NCBI GenBank assembly: GCA_019565575.1
Contig: CP067379.1
Span: 2,046,001 to 2,110,000 of the forward strand
Direction: 5' to 3'
From: Flavobacterium covae
GTDB taxonomy: Bacteria; Bacteroidota; Bacteroidia; Flavobacteriales; Flavobacteriaceae
DNA: 64,000 nt
In this document: positions 51,828 to 61,469 of the stretch, piece by piece
Layout: each line of letters starts with the position of its first letter
Numbering within the stretch: the first letter of the stretch is position 1
Made by a program: the position numbers and the translations under genes
The notes under the pieces: model-generated
Told to the model about the DNA's origin: nothing
Database searches by the model: none
Seen by the model: the letters and a program-made list of their open reading frames with translations, nothing else

Positions 51828-52602
51828 ATGGAGTTAAAATTAAATCGCCCGATTTGTTTTTTTTGACTTAGAAACTACAGGGACAGATATTTCAAAAGAT
51901 CGAATTGTTGAAATTTCAATAATAAAAATTTTTCCAAACGGAAATAAAGAAAGCAAGACGTGGTTGGTAAATCCTACCATTCCTATTCCTGAACAAGCAG
52001 CAGCCATTCATGGTATATCAGATCTGAAAGTAGCTAATGAACCTACTTTTGCAGAATTAGCTAATCAAGTACATAACATGATTAAAGATTCTGATTTAGC
52101 GGGATTTAATTCAGATCGCTTTGATATTCCTTTACTAGCTGAAGAGTTATTACGTGCAGGAGTTGATTTTGATATGAAAAACAGAGTGTCTGTAGATGTT
52201 CAGACTATTTTTCATAAGAAAGAAGAACGAACGTTGGGAGCAGCCTATAGATTTTACTGCAATCAAACGTTGGACAATGCACATAGTGCCGAAGCAGATA
52301 CAAGTGCAACGTATGAAATATTAAAGGCTCAATTAGATCGTTATCCTGATTTAGAAAATGATATGAAAATATTGTCAGAGTATACCACTCGTAAAAAATC
52401 AGTTGATTTTGCTGGATTTATAACTTTAAATGATAAAGGACAAGAGATTTTTGCTTTTGGTAAACATAAAGGAGCTTTAGTAGAGGAGGTTTTTGATAAA
52501 GAACCTGGCTATTTTGGTTGGATTCAAAATGCGGATTTTCCTTTGTACACTAAAAAGGTATTAACAGGAATCAAATTAAGAAAGTTAAATACAAAAAAGT
52601 AA
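51828..52602 (+). CDS. 3'-5' exonuclease, DEDDh family (one apparent frameshift)
   Basis: About 257 residues after removing one T near 51856. ExoI motif FFDLETTGTD with catalytic Asp and Glu; ExoII GFNSDRFDIPLLAEEL; ExoIII NAHSAEADTSATYEIL with catalytic His and Asp. The N-terminal nuclease domain (~170 residues) resembles DNA polymerase III epsilon. The C-terminal ~80 residues (FGKHKGALVEEVFDKEPGYFGWI) form a small extra domain common in Bacteroidetes homologues. Starts at 51828. Confidence 0.9.
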
Positions 52603-52668
52603 ATAGTGAAGAGTAATTAGCTAAAAAAATAAGCTAATTCTAGTCACGTATCACTAATTATTAGAGAA

Positions 52669-53279
52669 ATGAAAATAATCTGTATAGGTCGTAATTATAC
52701 GGACCATATTAATGAGTTGAATAATGAACGACCATCTGAGCCGGTGATTTTTATGAAACCGGATACAGCCATTTTGCCTAAACAATTTCCTTTTGTTTTG
52801 CCCGAGTTTAGTAATGATGTACATCACGAAATAGAAGTTTTAGTAAAAATTAATAAAGTTGGGAAATATATTGACTCTAAATTTGCTCATAAATATTATG
52901 ATGAAATAAGTGTAGGGATTGATTTTACGGCTCGTGATTTGCAATCAAAATTAAAAGAAAAAGGTTTACCATGGGAAATAGCAAAGGCATTTGACGGTTC
53001 AGCGGTAATAGGTGACTTTTTATCGAAAAAAATTTCAGTTCGTTAGAAAATCTTAATTTTGAATTAAGAAATAACTCACAAGTCGTTCAGAAAGGTAATA
53101 CCAGTCAAATGTTGTGGAAAATAGATGAAATGATTGCTTATATTTCGCAATATTTTACTTTAAAGACAGGAGATGTTATTTTTACAGGAACTCCAGCAGG
53201 GGTAGCAAAAGTAAATCCAAATGATATTTTGGAAGGATATTTAGAAGATAAACAACTATTTAAGATTCAGGTTAAGTAA
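52669..53279 (+). CDS. Fumarylacetoacetate hydrolase-family protein (one apparent frameshift)
   Basis: About 203 residues after adding one A near 53032. MKIICIGRNYTDHINEL, KPDTAILP, and the metal ligands in HHEIEVLVKI and GIDFTARDLQ with the second half restored as GDVIFTGTPAGVA. Mg-dependent FAH fold; homologues hydrolyse acylpyruvates or decarboxylate oxaloacetate. Small single-domain type. Its stop overlaps the Hpt gene's ATG by one base (TAATG). Confidence 0.9.
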
Positions 53280-53623
53280 TGGCGATTCACTATAATTTAG
53301 CAAAAGTATATGCGATCTCAGATGATGATGATGATTTTGTGCGTCAAATAATAACACTTTTTGTAGAAGAAGTTCCTAGAGATCTCAAGCAAATAAAAGA
53401 AGGAATTGAAGATAAAGATTATGCCAAAGCGTATGGTTTTGCTCATAAAACCAAACCAACTTTAGATTTGCTAGGTATGGATGCTGCCAAAGAAGAAATA
53501 TTATTAGTAGAACAATGGACAAAAGACCAAGGAAAAAAAAGGGAAATAAAAGAAGTATATAAAAGCTTAAAGGCGAGGATAAATGCTGCTTTAGATGAAG
53601 TAAAAAAAGATTTTAATTTATAG
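53279..53623 (+). CDS. Hpt-domain phosphotransfer protein
   Basis: 114 residues, a single histidine phosphotransfer domain. Phosphorylated His56 in AHKTKPTLDLLGM, set in a four-helix bundle. Such proteins pass phosphate between hybrid kinases and response regulators. No kinase or regulator gene adjoins it; overlap with the FAH gene indicates co-translation. Intact frame. Confidence 0.88.
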   Translation: MAIHYNLAKVYAISDDDDDFVRQIITLFVEEVPRDLKQIKEGIEDKDYAKAYGFAHKTKPTLDLLGMDAAKEEILLVEQWTKDQGKKREIKEVYKSLKARINAALDEVKKDFNL

Positions 53624-53728
53624 TGTAATACTAAAATATACAAGATTAGAGTAAGGATTAGAAGGAGATGGTATTTTAGACTCTTTTTGATCCTTATTTT
53701 TTGTTGAGAAATATAAAAAAAGACCAAG

Positions 53729-54981
53729 ATGAAAGCAGCCGTTGTAACCATAGGAGATGAAATATTGATAGGGCAAATTACAGATACAAATTCTGGATAT
53801 ATAGCAAAATCTTTAGATAAAATAGGTGTTCAAACAATAGAAATGCTTTCTATTTCTGATGATAAACAACACATTTTAAAAACACTTTCTTATTTACAAG
53901 ATCAAGTAGAAATTGTAATTATAACAGGAGGGTTAGGGCCTACCAAAGATGATATTACAAAAAAAAACCTTATGTGAGTATTTAGGCGATGTTTTAATCT
54001 ATGATGAAGGAGTTTTGGAGCATGTAACTAAAATGATTGAAAATTATTTTAAAAGACCGATAAGTCAGATGAATAAAGAACAGGCATTAGTTCCTTCAAA
54101 ATGCAAAGTCTTATTTAATCAAGTAGGTACAGCACCAGGAATGTGGTTGGAAAAAGGAAAGACCGTTTTTGTTTCTCTTCCAGGAGTTCCTTACGAAATG
54201 AAATATTTAATAGATCATGAAGTAGTACCTCATTTGGTAGAAAAATTTGAAAGACCTTATATATATCATCAAACATTAATGACTTACGGTGTAGGAGAAA
54301 GTATGTTAGCTGAACGAATTGAAGAATGGGAAAATAAATTGCCTGATTTTATTAAGTTAGCCTATTTGCCAAGTCCTTTTCAAGTAAAGCTTAGATTGAC
54401 AGCTAGAGGTGCAAATGAGCAACTTTTGAAAGAACAGGTAGCTTTAGAAGTAGAAAAAATAAAACCTCTTATAAAAGATTGTTTAGTAGGGCTAGATGAA
54501 GGAGAAACAATTGAGGTTATGTTAGGAAGAATGTTAACTCAAAAAAAAATGACACTTTCCGTTGCAGAAAGTTGTACAGGAGGAAAAATGGCTTCTTTGT
54601 TAACCGCAACTTCAGGAGCTTCCAGCTTATTTTAAAGGAGGGATTGTAAGCTATGCTACAGAGGTAAAAGAAGAGTTGTTAAAAGTAGATAAACAAATAA
54701 TTAATGATTACTCCGTTGTAAGCAAACAAGTAGCAGAAATGATGGTTAGAAATGTAAAAGAATTGTTGAAAACTGATTTTGCAATTGCTACAACTGGAAA
54801 TGCAGGCCCTTCAAAAGGAGAGTCAGATGCTGATGTAGGAACTGTATATTTGGCAATAGCAACACCTAAAGAGATTATAGTTGAAAAATGTGAGTTAGGT
54901 CAGCCAAGAGAAAAGGTTATAGAAAGAGCTGTTAATAAGGCGTTTGAAATGTTGTATAAAGAAATTTTAAAAAATTACTAA
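53729..54981 (+). CDS. CinA-family protein, nicotinamide-nucleotide amidohydrolase (two apparent frameshifts)
   Basis: About 416 residues after removing one A near 53959 and the GCTTCCAG insertion at 54618-54625. N-terminal molybdopterin-binding-like domain ([32 protein letters not shown]) and C-terminal PncC domain with [22 protein letters not shown]...[25 protein letters not shown] and GTVYLAIA. CinA deamidates NMN in pyridine-nucleotide salvage and may also have ADP-ribose pyrophosphatase activity. Upstream of rpmB. Confidence 0.93.
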
Positions 54982-54987
54982 AATAGT

Positions 54988-55020
54988 TTGTGTAATCGTT
55001 TTATTTTTTGTTACTTTGCA
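54988..55020 (+). promoter_or_regulatory. Candidate promoter for rpmB
   Basis: TTG at 54988-54990 and TACTTTGCA at 55012-55020, 21-base spacer; one base short of the TAnnTTTG consensus. Fits the strong ribosomal-protein promoters of Flavobacteria but is inferred. Confidence 0.4.
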
Positions 55021-55054
55021 CCCTGATTTTGAATAACGATAAAACATAAGTATA

Positions 55055-55291
55055 ATGTCAAGAGTTTGTGACCTTACAGGAAAAAGAGCGATGGTAGGAA
55101 ACAACGTTTCTCACGCTATGAACAAGACAAAGAGAAAATTCTCTGTAAACTTGATTAAAAAACGTTTTTACCTTCCTGAAGAAGATAGATGGATTACTTT
55201 AAGAGTAGCTGCTTCTACAATTAAAACGATTAATAAAAACGGAATTTCAGCTGTGCTAAAACAAGCCCAAGCTAATGGATTAATCAAATAA
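55055..55291 (+). CDS. rpmB: 50S ribosomal protein L28
   Basis: 78 residues, [28 protein letters not shown] at the start, matching L28. First of rpmB-rpmG-DUF4295, spaced 28 and 45 bases. Intact frame. Confidence 0.98.
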   Translation: MSRVCDLTGKRAMVGNNVSHAMNKTKRKFSVNLIKKRFYLPEEDRWITLRVAASTIKTINKNGISAVLKQAQANGLIK

Positions 55292-55319
55292 TCTATTCCT
55301 AAATTAAATATATTTTAAG

Positions 55320-55502
55320 ATGGCAAAGAAAGGTAATAGAATTCAGGTAATTTTAGAATGTACTGAGCATAAGACTTCTGGTGTACCAGGGACTTCTCGT
55401 TACATCACTACTAAGAATAAAAAGAACACTCCAGATAGATTAGAAATTAAAAAATTTAATCCTATCTTAAAAAGAGTGACTGTTCATAAAGAGATTAAAT
55501 AA
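55320..55502 (+). CDS. rpmG: 50S ribosomal protein L33
   Basis: 60 residues, [47 protein letters not shown], the L33 pattern; no CxxC zinc pairs, so the non-zinc form. It follows rpmB by 28 bases in the ribosomal operon. Confidence 0.97.
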
Positions 55503-55547
55503 TTTAGAAATTTTTATTAATAAAAATTTCAGCTAAAAATGTAAGTC

Positions 55548-55700
55548 ATGGCAAAGAAAACCGTTGCAACCCTACAGACAGCATCTAAGAGATTATCAAA
55601 AGCTATTAAAATGGTAAAATCTCCTAAAACTGGTGCTTATACTTTTGTTGAGGCTATCATGTCTCCTGAAGAAGTTGATGAATTTCTTAAAAAGAAATAA
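55548..55700 (+). CDS. DUF4295-domain small protein
   Basis: 50 residues, MAKKTVATLQTASKRLSKAIKMVKSPKTGAYTFVEAIMSPEEVDEFLKKK split here into two overlapping motifs: AKKTVATLQT and SPKTGAYTFVEAIM. Bacteroidetes-specific basic protein coded after rpmG, probably ribosome-associated; function unproven. Below the usual ORF length cut-off. Confidence 0.9.
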   Translation: MAKKTVATLQTASKRLSKAIKMVKSPKTGAYTFVEAIMSPEEVDEFLKKK

Positions 55701-55720
55701 TTTTATCTATTCAATATAAC

Positions 55721-55753
55721 AAAGCTGCTTCTTTCTTGAAGTGGCTTTTTTGT
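55721..55753 (+). terminator. Terminator of the rpmB operon
   Basis: AAAGCTGCTTC / GAAGTGGCTTT stem and T6, 20 bases after the DUF4295 stop. Confidence 0.85.
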
Positions 55754-55865
55754 TTTATATTTGCTAAAAAAATATCAAATACTTACTTGTAAAATTAGTA
55801 TAGTTAGTATTTTTGAATATTCAAATGATAAAACATTGTTGTAAATTGTAAATCATATATAATAA

Positions 55866-56816
55866 ATGAATTTCTTTAAAAAATTTTTCTTCAGAAAAAA
55901 AGAAACACTTGATAAAGGGTTAGAAAAATCAAGTGCTTCTTTCTTGTCTAAATTAACTAAAGCAGTTGCTGGTAAGTCAAAAGTAGATGATGATGTATTA
56001 GATAACTTAGAAGAAGTGCTTGTTACTTCAGATGTTGGTGTAAATACAACTTTAAAAATTATTGAACGTATTGAATCACGCGTAGCGCGTGATAAGTACC
56101 TAGGTACTGATGAACTTAATAAAATATTAAGAGAAGAAATAGCCTCTCTTTTATCAGAAACTAATTCGGGTGAAGATACAGATTTTGCGATTCCAGCTAA
56201 TAAAAAACCGTATGTAATTATGGTGGTAGGCGTAAATGGAGTTGGTAAAACAACTACTATTGGAAAATTAGCTAATCAATTTAAAAATGCAGGTTATAAA
56301 GTAGTATTAGGTGCCGCGGATACATTTCGTGCCGCAGCAATTGATCAGTTACAGATTTGGGCAGATAGAGTGGGAGTACCTATTGTAAAACAGCAAATGG
56401 GTAGTGATCCAGCCTCAGTAGCATTCGATACTTTACAAAGTGCTGTTGCACAAGACGCTGATGTGGTCATTATTGATACGGCTGGACGTTTACACAACAA
56501 AGTAGGTTTGATGAATGAGCTTTCAAAAGTAAAACGCGTAATGCAAAAAGTAGTACAAGATGCGCCTCATGATGTATTATTAGTATTAGATGGGTCTACT
56601 GGACAAAATGCGTTTGAACAAGCAAAAGAATTTACTACAGCAACAGAGGTGAGTTGTTTAGCTGTAACAAAATTAGATGGAACAGCTAAAGGAGGAGTTG
56701 TAATTGGAATTTCTGATCAATTTCAAATTCCTGTTAAATATATAGGGGTAGGAGAAGGGATTAATGATCTTCAGGTGTTTAATAAATATGAGTTTGTAGA
56801 CTCTTTCTTTAAGTAA
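55866..56816 (+). CDS. ftsY: Signal recognition particle receptor FtsY
   Basis: 316 residues. SRP-GTPase that brings ribosome-nascent chains to SecYEG. NG domain: GVNGVGKTTTIGKLA (G1), DTFRAAAIDQL, DTAGRLHN (G3), TKLDGTAKGG (G4), GVGEGINDLQVF. The N-terminal acidic A domain is short, normal for Bacteroidetes. Intact frame. Confidence 0.97.
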   Translation: MNFFKKFFFRKKETLDKGLEKSSASFLSKLTKAVAGKSKVDDDVLDNLEEVLVTSDVGVNTTLKIIERIESRVARDKYLGTDELNKILREEIASLLSETNSGEDTDFAIPANKKPYVIMVVGVNGVGKTTTIGKLANQFKNAGYKVVLGAADTFRAAAIDQLQIWADRVGVPIVKQQMGSDPASVAFDTLQSAVAQDADVVIIDTAGRLHNKVGLMNELSKVKRVMQKVVQDAPHDVLLVLDGSTGQNAFEQAKEFTTATEVSCLAVTKLDGTAKGGVVIGISDQFQIPVKYIGVGEGINDLQVFNKYEFVDSFFK

Positions 56817-56817
56817 T

Positions 56818-56976
56818 ATGCAAAATTTTAAAGCCTTTCATTTTTTCCTTTTTGGAACATCTGCTCTTTTAGTGGCTCAGTATACTAAAAATTTAAAAAT
56901 TTCTTTATTATTTTATACAATAGCTTTAATATTATATATTTCAGCCTTAGTGAAGTTTTATAAAGAAAAAAAGTAA
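56818..56976 (+). CDS. Small two-span membrane protein
   Basis: 52 residues starting one base after the ftsY stop: QNFKAFHFFLFGTSALLVAQ and SLLFYTIALILYISALVKFY form two hydrophobic helices with a short KNLK turn, ending KEKK. Too short for most gene finders. Tight coupling to ftsY suggests a membrane-insertion-related role, but no family is recognised. Confidence 0.5.
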   Translation: MQNFKAFHFFLFGTSALLVAQYTKNLKISLLFYTIALILYISALVKFYKEKK

Positions 56977-57065
56977 TAAAAAGAAGGTGTTCTAAAGTTA
57001 AACTCACTTTCTGAGAATCAGATATACGAAAATCATCTCCGATGGGTTTCGAATATTTTAGCAAT

Positions 57066-57106
57066 GAAAAGGCTGTCCTAAAATTTTTTTTGGACAGCCT
57101 CTTTTT
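57066..57106. repeat. Solo IS-end hairpin
   Basis: GGCTGTCC / GGACAGCC with an A/T loop, preceded by AGCAATGAAAA and followed by CTTTTT; nearly identical to the IS1182-like right end (15310-15348). No IS body. May be a MITE remnant or a terminator that shares sequence with the IS. The rest of 56977-57261 holds nothing recognisable. Confidence 0.75.
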
Positions 57107-57261
57107 ATGGAAAAGTTTGAATGTGAGTATTTTTCTTTTTCTTGTGAAAGATAAAATAACTAACGAAATCATTTATATTTATAGATAGATTGAAAAGTGT
57201 AATTTAGGTTACTTTTATTACGTTTTAAAATGATTATTTTTGATGTTTAAAAATTAATATT

Positions 57262-58211
57262 ATGTCAGATACAATAGAAAGAATTAAATGTTTAATTATA
57301 GGTTCTGGTCCTGCAGGTTATACTGCTGCTGTTTACGCTGCTAGAGCTAATATGAATCCTGTTTTATATCAAGGAACTCAGCCAGGAGGTCAGTTAACAA
57401 CAACTAATGAAGTAGAAAACTTCCCTGGTTATCCAGAAGGAGTTACAGGTCCAGAAATGATGGTGCAATTAGAAACACAAGCTAAGCGTTTTGGAACTGA
57501 TATACGTAATGGTTGGGTTACTAAAGTAGATTTTTCTGGTGATTTGCATAAAGTATGGATTCATGATGGAAAAGAACTTTTGTGTGATACGGTTATTATT
57601 TCAACAGGAGCATCTGCTAAATATTTAGGATTACCTTCTGAACAGCATTATTTAAATATTGGGGGAGGTGTTTCAGCTTGCGCAGTTTGTGATGGATTCT
57701 TTTACCGCAATCAAGAAGTAGTCATCGTAGGGGCTGGAGATAGTGCTTGTGAGGAAGCGCATTATTTATCTAAAATGTGTAAAAAGTAACAATGCTTGTT
57801 CGTAGTGAACAGTTTAGGGCATCAAAAATTATGGAAGAACGTGTGCGTAAAACAGAAAATATACAAATTTTAATGCACACAGAAACAGAAGAAGTTCTAG
57901 GAGATGGACAAGTGGTAACAGCTGTAAAAGCAAAAAATAAATCAACAGGGGAAATTACGGAAATCCCTGCTACTGGTTTCTTTGTAGCAATAGGGCATAA
58001 ACCTAATACGGATATATTTAAAGATTATATTACTTTAGATGAAACGGGTTATATATTAAATATTCCTGGAACTTCTAAAACGAATGTAGCGGGTGTTTTT
58101 GTGGCAGGTGATGCTGCAGATCATGTATATCGTCAAGCTATAACAGCAGCGGGTACAGGTTGTATGGCGGCTCTTGATGCAGAAAGATATCTGGCTGCAA
58201 AAGAATATTAA
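57262..58211 (+). CDS. trxB: Thioredoxin-disulfide reductase (one apparent frameshift)
   Basis: 316 residues after adding one A near 57782. FAD-binding GSGPAGYTAAVYAARA, NADPH-binding VGAGDSACEEAHYLS, redox-active CAVCDG in the middle domain, and the C-terminal FAD motif GVFVAGDAADHVYRQAITAAGTGCMAALDAERYL. Transfers electrons from NADPH to thioredoxin. Essential or nearly so; the break is in an A run and almost certainly a sequencing error. Confidence 0.95.
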
Positions 58212-58259
58212 AGAGTATTCAGTATTATGTAGTTAAAAATACAATTTTTTTTAGAATAG

Positions 58260-58298
58260 AAAACCCCGAAATTAAGAAAAACTTAAAAACGGGGTTTT
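58260..58298. terminator. Terminator between trxB and the DUF6607 gene
   Basis: AAACCCCG / CGGGGTTT stem with an A/T loop and T/A runs on both sides; serves both convergent genes. Confidence 0.85.
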
Positions 58299-58307
58299 AA
58301 AAAGAAT

Positions 58308-59198
58308 TTATTTACTAATGTATGGATCAATTATATTGCTTATTTCTTCTGGAGAAGATTCTGGTTTTAATTCAAATAATTTTGTAAATAAAGGTTGTTT
58401 TTCTTTTTTAAGTATCAAGTCTTTGTTTTGATTGAAAACAGTAGACCATTTATTTCTAACATTTTTCCAAATGATACGGTTCTTTTTCCAATAATTTTGA
58501 GCTAAAGTACATTTTGAATCATCTATTTTTTTGTATACATCATAGCCTTTTTCCTCAGCTAATACAATTTCTTCATTTTCGCGTATTATTTTTTTATTAT
58601 CTTGATTATGAATCCATCCAAAATCTTTTATTTCATGGATGTTATTTCTTTTTAAAACATTATAATCGTTTCTTATAGTATGTTCCCTACGAGGTAAAGG
58701 TGCATCTGTTGTGTTCTCCCAAAAATGTCTTCCATCAACGTGTATCCAAGACGCTGTTCCTTCATAACGAGGACTATCATCAACTTGATATACTTTTTGA
58801 GTCCATTGGCCTGCTACTTGTTTTTTATTCAATTTGTTGTACTTCCAAGTTTGATCTTTATCAAATAGATATAAATCAGTATTTTCATATAGCCAATCTT
58901 GTCTCCAATGTTTTACTATTGATTCTTCTGTTGTTCCGGTAATAAGTAAGTGTTGTAAGGAAATTTTGTTTGATTCATCTTCAATGAGTTCTATCCATTC
59001 TATAGCTTTTTCATGTTTTGAAGGAGAAGGTTTATAGTCATTATTTTTTGAGTAGTTAAATGTTTCGGCAAAATTAAACTCAACTTCATAGCATCCGCAC
59101 ATAGATTTGATCGCTTTTCTATCTTCTTCTTTTTTGTTTTGTCCATAATTTGTTGAAAATAGACTTATTAAAATAAGTGTTAAAGTTGTTTTTTTCAT
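58308..59198 (-). CDS. DUF6607-family exported protein
   Basis: 296 residues. Signal peptide KKTTLTLILISLFSTNYGQ, then the DUF6607 landmarks MCGCYEVEFNFAETFNY, HLLITGTTEESIVKHWRQDWLYENTDLYLFD and AGQWTQKVYQVDDSPRYEGTASWIHVDGRHFWENTTDAPLPRREHT. Bacteroidetes family found beside TonB receptors and HmuY proteins; probably periplasmic and connected with haem or iron. Divergent from the TonB receptor, sharing a 101-base regulatory region. Confidence 0.88.
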   Translation of the reverse strand: MKKTTLTLILISLFSTNYGQNKKEEDRKAIKSMCGCYEVEFNFAETFNYSKNNDYKPSPSKHEKAIEWIELIEDESNKISLQHLLITGTTEESIVKHWRQDWLYENTDLYLFDKDQTWKYNKLNKKQVAGQWTQKVYQVDDSPRYEGTASWIHVDGRHFWENTTDAPLPRREHTIRNDYNVLKRNNIHEIKDFGWIHNQDNKKIIRENEEIVLAEEKGYDVYKKIDDSKCTLAQNYWKKNRIIWKNVRNKWSTVFNQNKDLILKKEKQPLFTKLFELKPESSPEEISNIIDPYISK

Positions 59199-59237
59199 GT
59201 AAAGAGTATTTTAAAAAATTTGTACAAATATATTAAA

Positions 59238-59256
59238 TTTATTTAGAATAAATAAA
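59238..59256. promoter_or_regulatory. 19-base palindrome, candidate iron/haem operator
   Basis: TTTATTTA-GAA-TAAATAAA: perfect 8-base arms with a 3-base centre, the size and A/T make-up of a Fur-type box. Lies between the DUF6607 and TonB receptor starts, nine bases upstream of the receptor's -7 element. Regulator is inferred. Confidence 0.5.
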
Positions 59257-59264
59257 AATAAGAG

Positions 59265-59272
59265 TATATTTG
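59265..59272 (+). promoter_or_regulatory. -7 element of the TonB receptor promoter
   Basis: TATATTTG (TAnnTTTG) followed by C, 27 bases before the ATG at 59300. No well-spaced -33 TTG was found, which would fit a regulated promoter. Confidence 0.6.
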
Positions 59273-59299
59273 CACTCAAATAAGAATACATTTACTATC

Positions 59300-61383
59300 A
59301 TGTATAAAATAATAATGCTTGTCCCTTTTGTTTTTAGTAATATCGTAATGGGGCAAATTGATTCTAGGGATTCATTGCGAGTAAAAAAATAGATGAAGTA
59401 GTAATTACAGGACAATTTACTCCTCAATCATTAAAAAAATCTGTTTTTAATGTAAGAGTTATTACTTCTAAGGATATACAAAATTTATCAGCAAATAATT
59501 TTACAGATGTATTAAATCAGTATTTAAACATTTCATTACAGCCCAGCGGTTCAAGTGGTCGTTCTACTGTTTCTTTATTTGGATTAGATGGACAGTATTT
59601 TAAAATATTAGTAGATAATGTACCGCTAATTAACGAAAACGGTTTAGGGAATAATATAGATCTTTCTCAAATTAATTTAAATGATATAGAACGAATTGAA
59701 ATTGTAGAGGGATCTATGGGTGTTACACATGGGGCTAATACTGTTACGGGAGTTTTAAATATTATTACAAAAAGAAGCTTTCAGGGAAATTTGCTTTACG
59801 TATGGGGATTCAGGAAGAAACTATAGGTAAGGAGTTTCAAATTTTTGATAAAGGAAGGCATATACAAAATTTTAAATTCTCCTATAATTATAAAGGTAAA
59901 TGGTATTTTGATTTAGGTATTAATAGAAATGATTTTAAAGGGTTTTATGATACAAAGCAAGGTAAGTTTTATAGGGAAAATGATGGGACTAGAGGATTAA
60001 GATGGTTACCTAAAGAACAATTAAATGGAACGACAACAGTTGTTTATCATGCTAATAATTTTGATTTGAATTACAAATTAGAAATGTTTAATGAATTGGT
60101 TCGATTTTATAACAGTACAGTTCAATCAGGATATAATGATGATTTCGGGTATTATCGTTACGCTAATGATAAACGATATTTTGTAAATAGAATTTTTCAT
60201 AATTTAAATCTTTCGGGACGTTTTTTTTCAAAAATTAATTATACGGGATCATTTTCTTATCAAAAACAGGAACGAAAATTAGAGAATTTTAAATTTAATT
60301 TATACGATAAAAATGAACTAAATAATGATCTTTTTAAGGATCAGTCTATGGAGGTTTATTATAGTACAGGTTCTTTGAGTAATTTTTTTAATACTGATAA
60401 AGCAGATCTATTGTTAGGATACGAAATAGTTTCTAATAAAGGATTTTCTTTGATTCAGAAGGAGAATAATGTTTTGGAGCCTATTGAAAAAAGAATTAAT
60501 AATTATGATTTTTATGTTTCTAGCGAATTGTCAATTACAGATAAATTTTCTCTTAAACCAGGTTTACGCTTTTCAATTCAATCTTTATTTCAAGATCAAT
60601 ATGCTTCCTCATTAGCTTTGCGTCATTTGTTTAACAAAGGAGTAGAGATGCGATTATCTTATGGCACTTCTTATAGGACCCCAAATTTTACTGAACTTTA
60701 TTCTAAACAAATTTTTGATGGACATTTTTTTCAGGTAATGAAAAATTGATTCCAGAAACCAGTACTTCTTATGAAGCTAGTCTAAAACGAGTACAAGAGT
60801 TTAAAAAAACACCATTTTTTCTAATCAGTTGTCTACTAGTTTTATTGATTTAAAGGATAAAATAGATATGGTTTTGTCCCGATTTAATCCAGATACAGGT
60901 AATCCAGAATATCAATATATTAATATTAGTAAATATAGTATACTTAATATAGCCGCTCTAACCCAGCTGAAAAACCAAAAAGTATCAGCTAGTTTTGGAG
61001 CCTCTTTAGTAGGGATTTCTCAAAAAATAGATAACCAAGTTTTTTCTTCCAATAAAGACTATTTGTATTCTTTTAATTGCAATGCAAGCCTATCTTATTC
61101 TTTTTCAAAACCAGAATTAAATGTGTCTCTTTATTATAAATATAACGGAAGGGTTCAGCAACTAATAGAAGGAGCAACTAAATATGAAGTTTCAACAGTA
61201 GATTCTTCTAATTGGCTAGACTTTACTTTGCAAAAAAAGATTTTTAAAGACAAAGTAGAAACTAGTATGGGAGCTAGAAATATATTGAACATAACTAATA
61301 TAAATCAGTCAGGAATGGAGCAATCTAGAGGACATGCAAGAAACTCTCAACTGATGTTAGCTTATGGTCGTTCCTTTTTGTAA
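59300..61383 (+). CDS. TonB-dependent outer membrane receptor, probably haem uptake (four apparent frameshifts)
   Basis: About 695 residues after adding one base in each of four runs: near 59390 (A), 59790 (A), 60730 (T) and 60817 (T). Signal peptide YKIIMLVPFVFSNIVMGQ; TonB-box-like IDEVVITGQ; plug domain SVFNVRVITSKDIQNL...GLDGQYFKILVDNVPL...IEIVEGSMGVTHGANTVTGVLNI; then a 22-strand barrel with YGTSYRTPNFTELY and an RNILNITNINQSG end before terminal SFL. The following hmuY gene and the DUF6607 gene point to haem or haemoprotein uptake. Confidence 0.88.
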
Positions 61384-61469
61384 AAATAGTATATAACCTA
61401 AATTTTTAAACAAAAAGATAAGGTAAAATGAGCAATAACAATAATTAATAAACAATAACAATAATCTAT

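Noticed and set aside
56885..57172. 95-codon minus-strand ORF over the ftsY-trxB gap
   Set aside because: It overlaps the small membrane protein and the IS-end hairpin and has K/L/F-biased composition; most likely chance.
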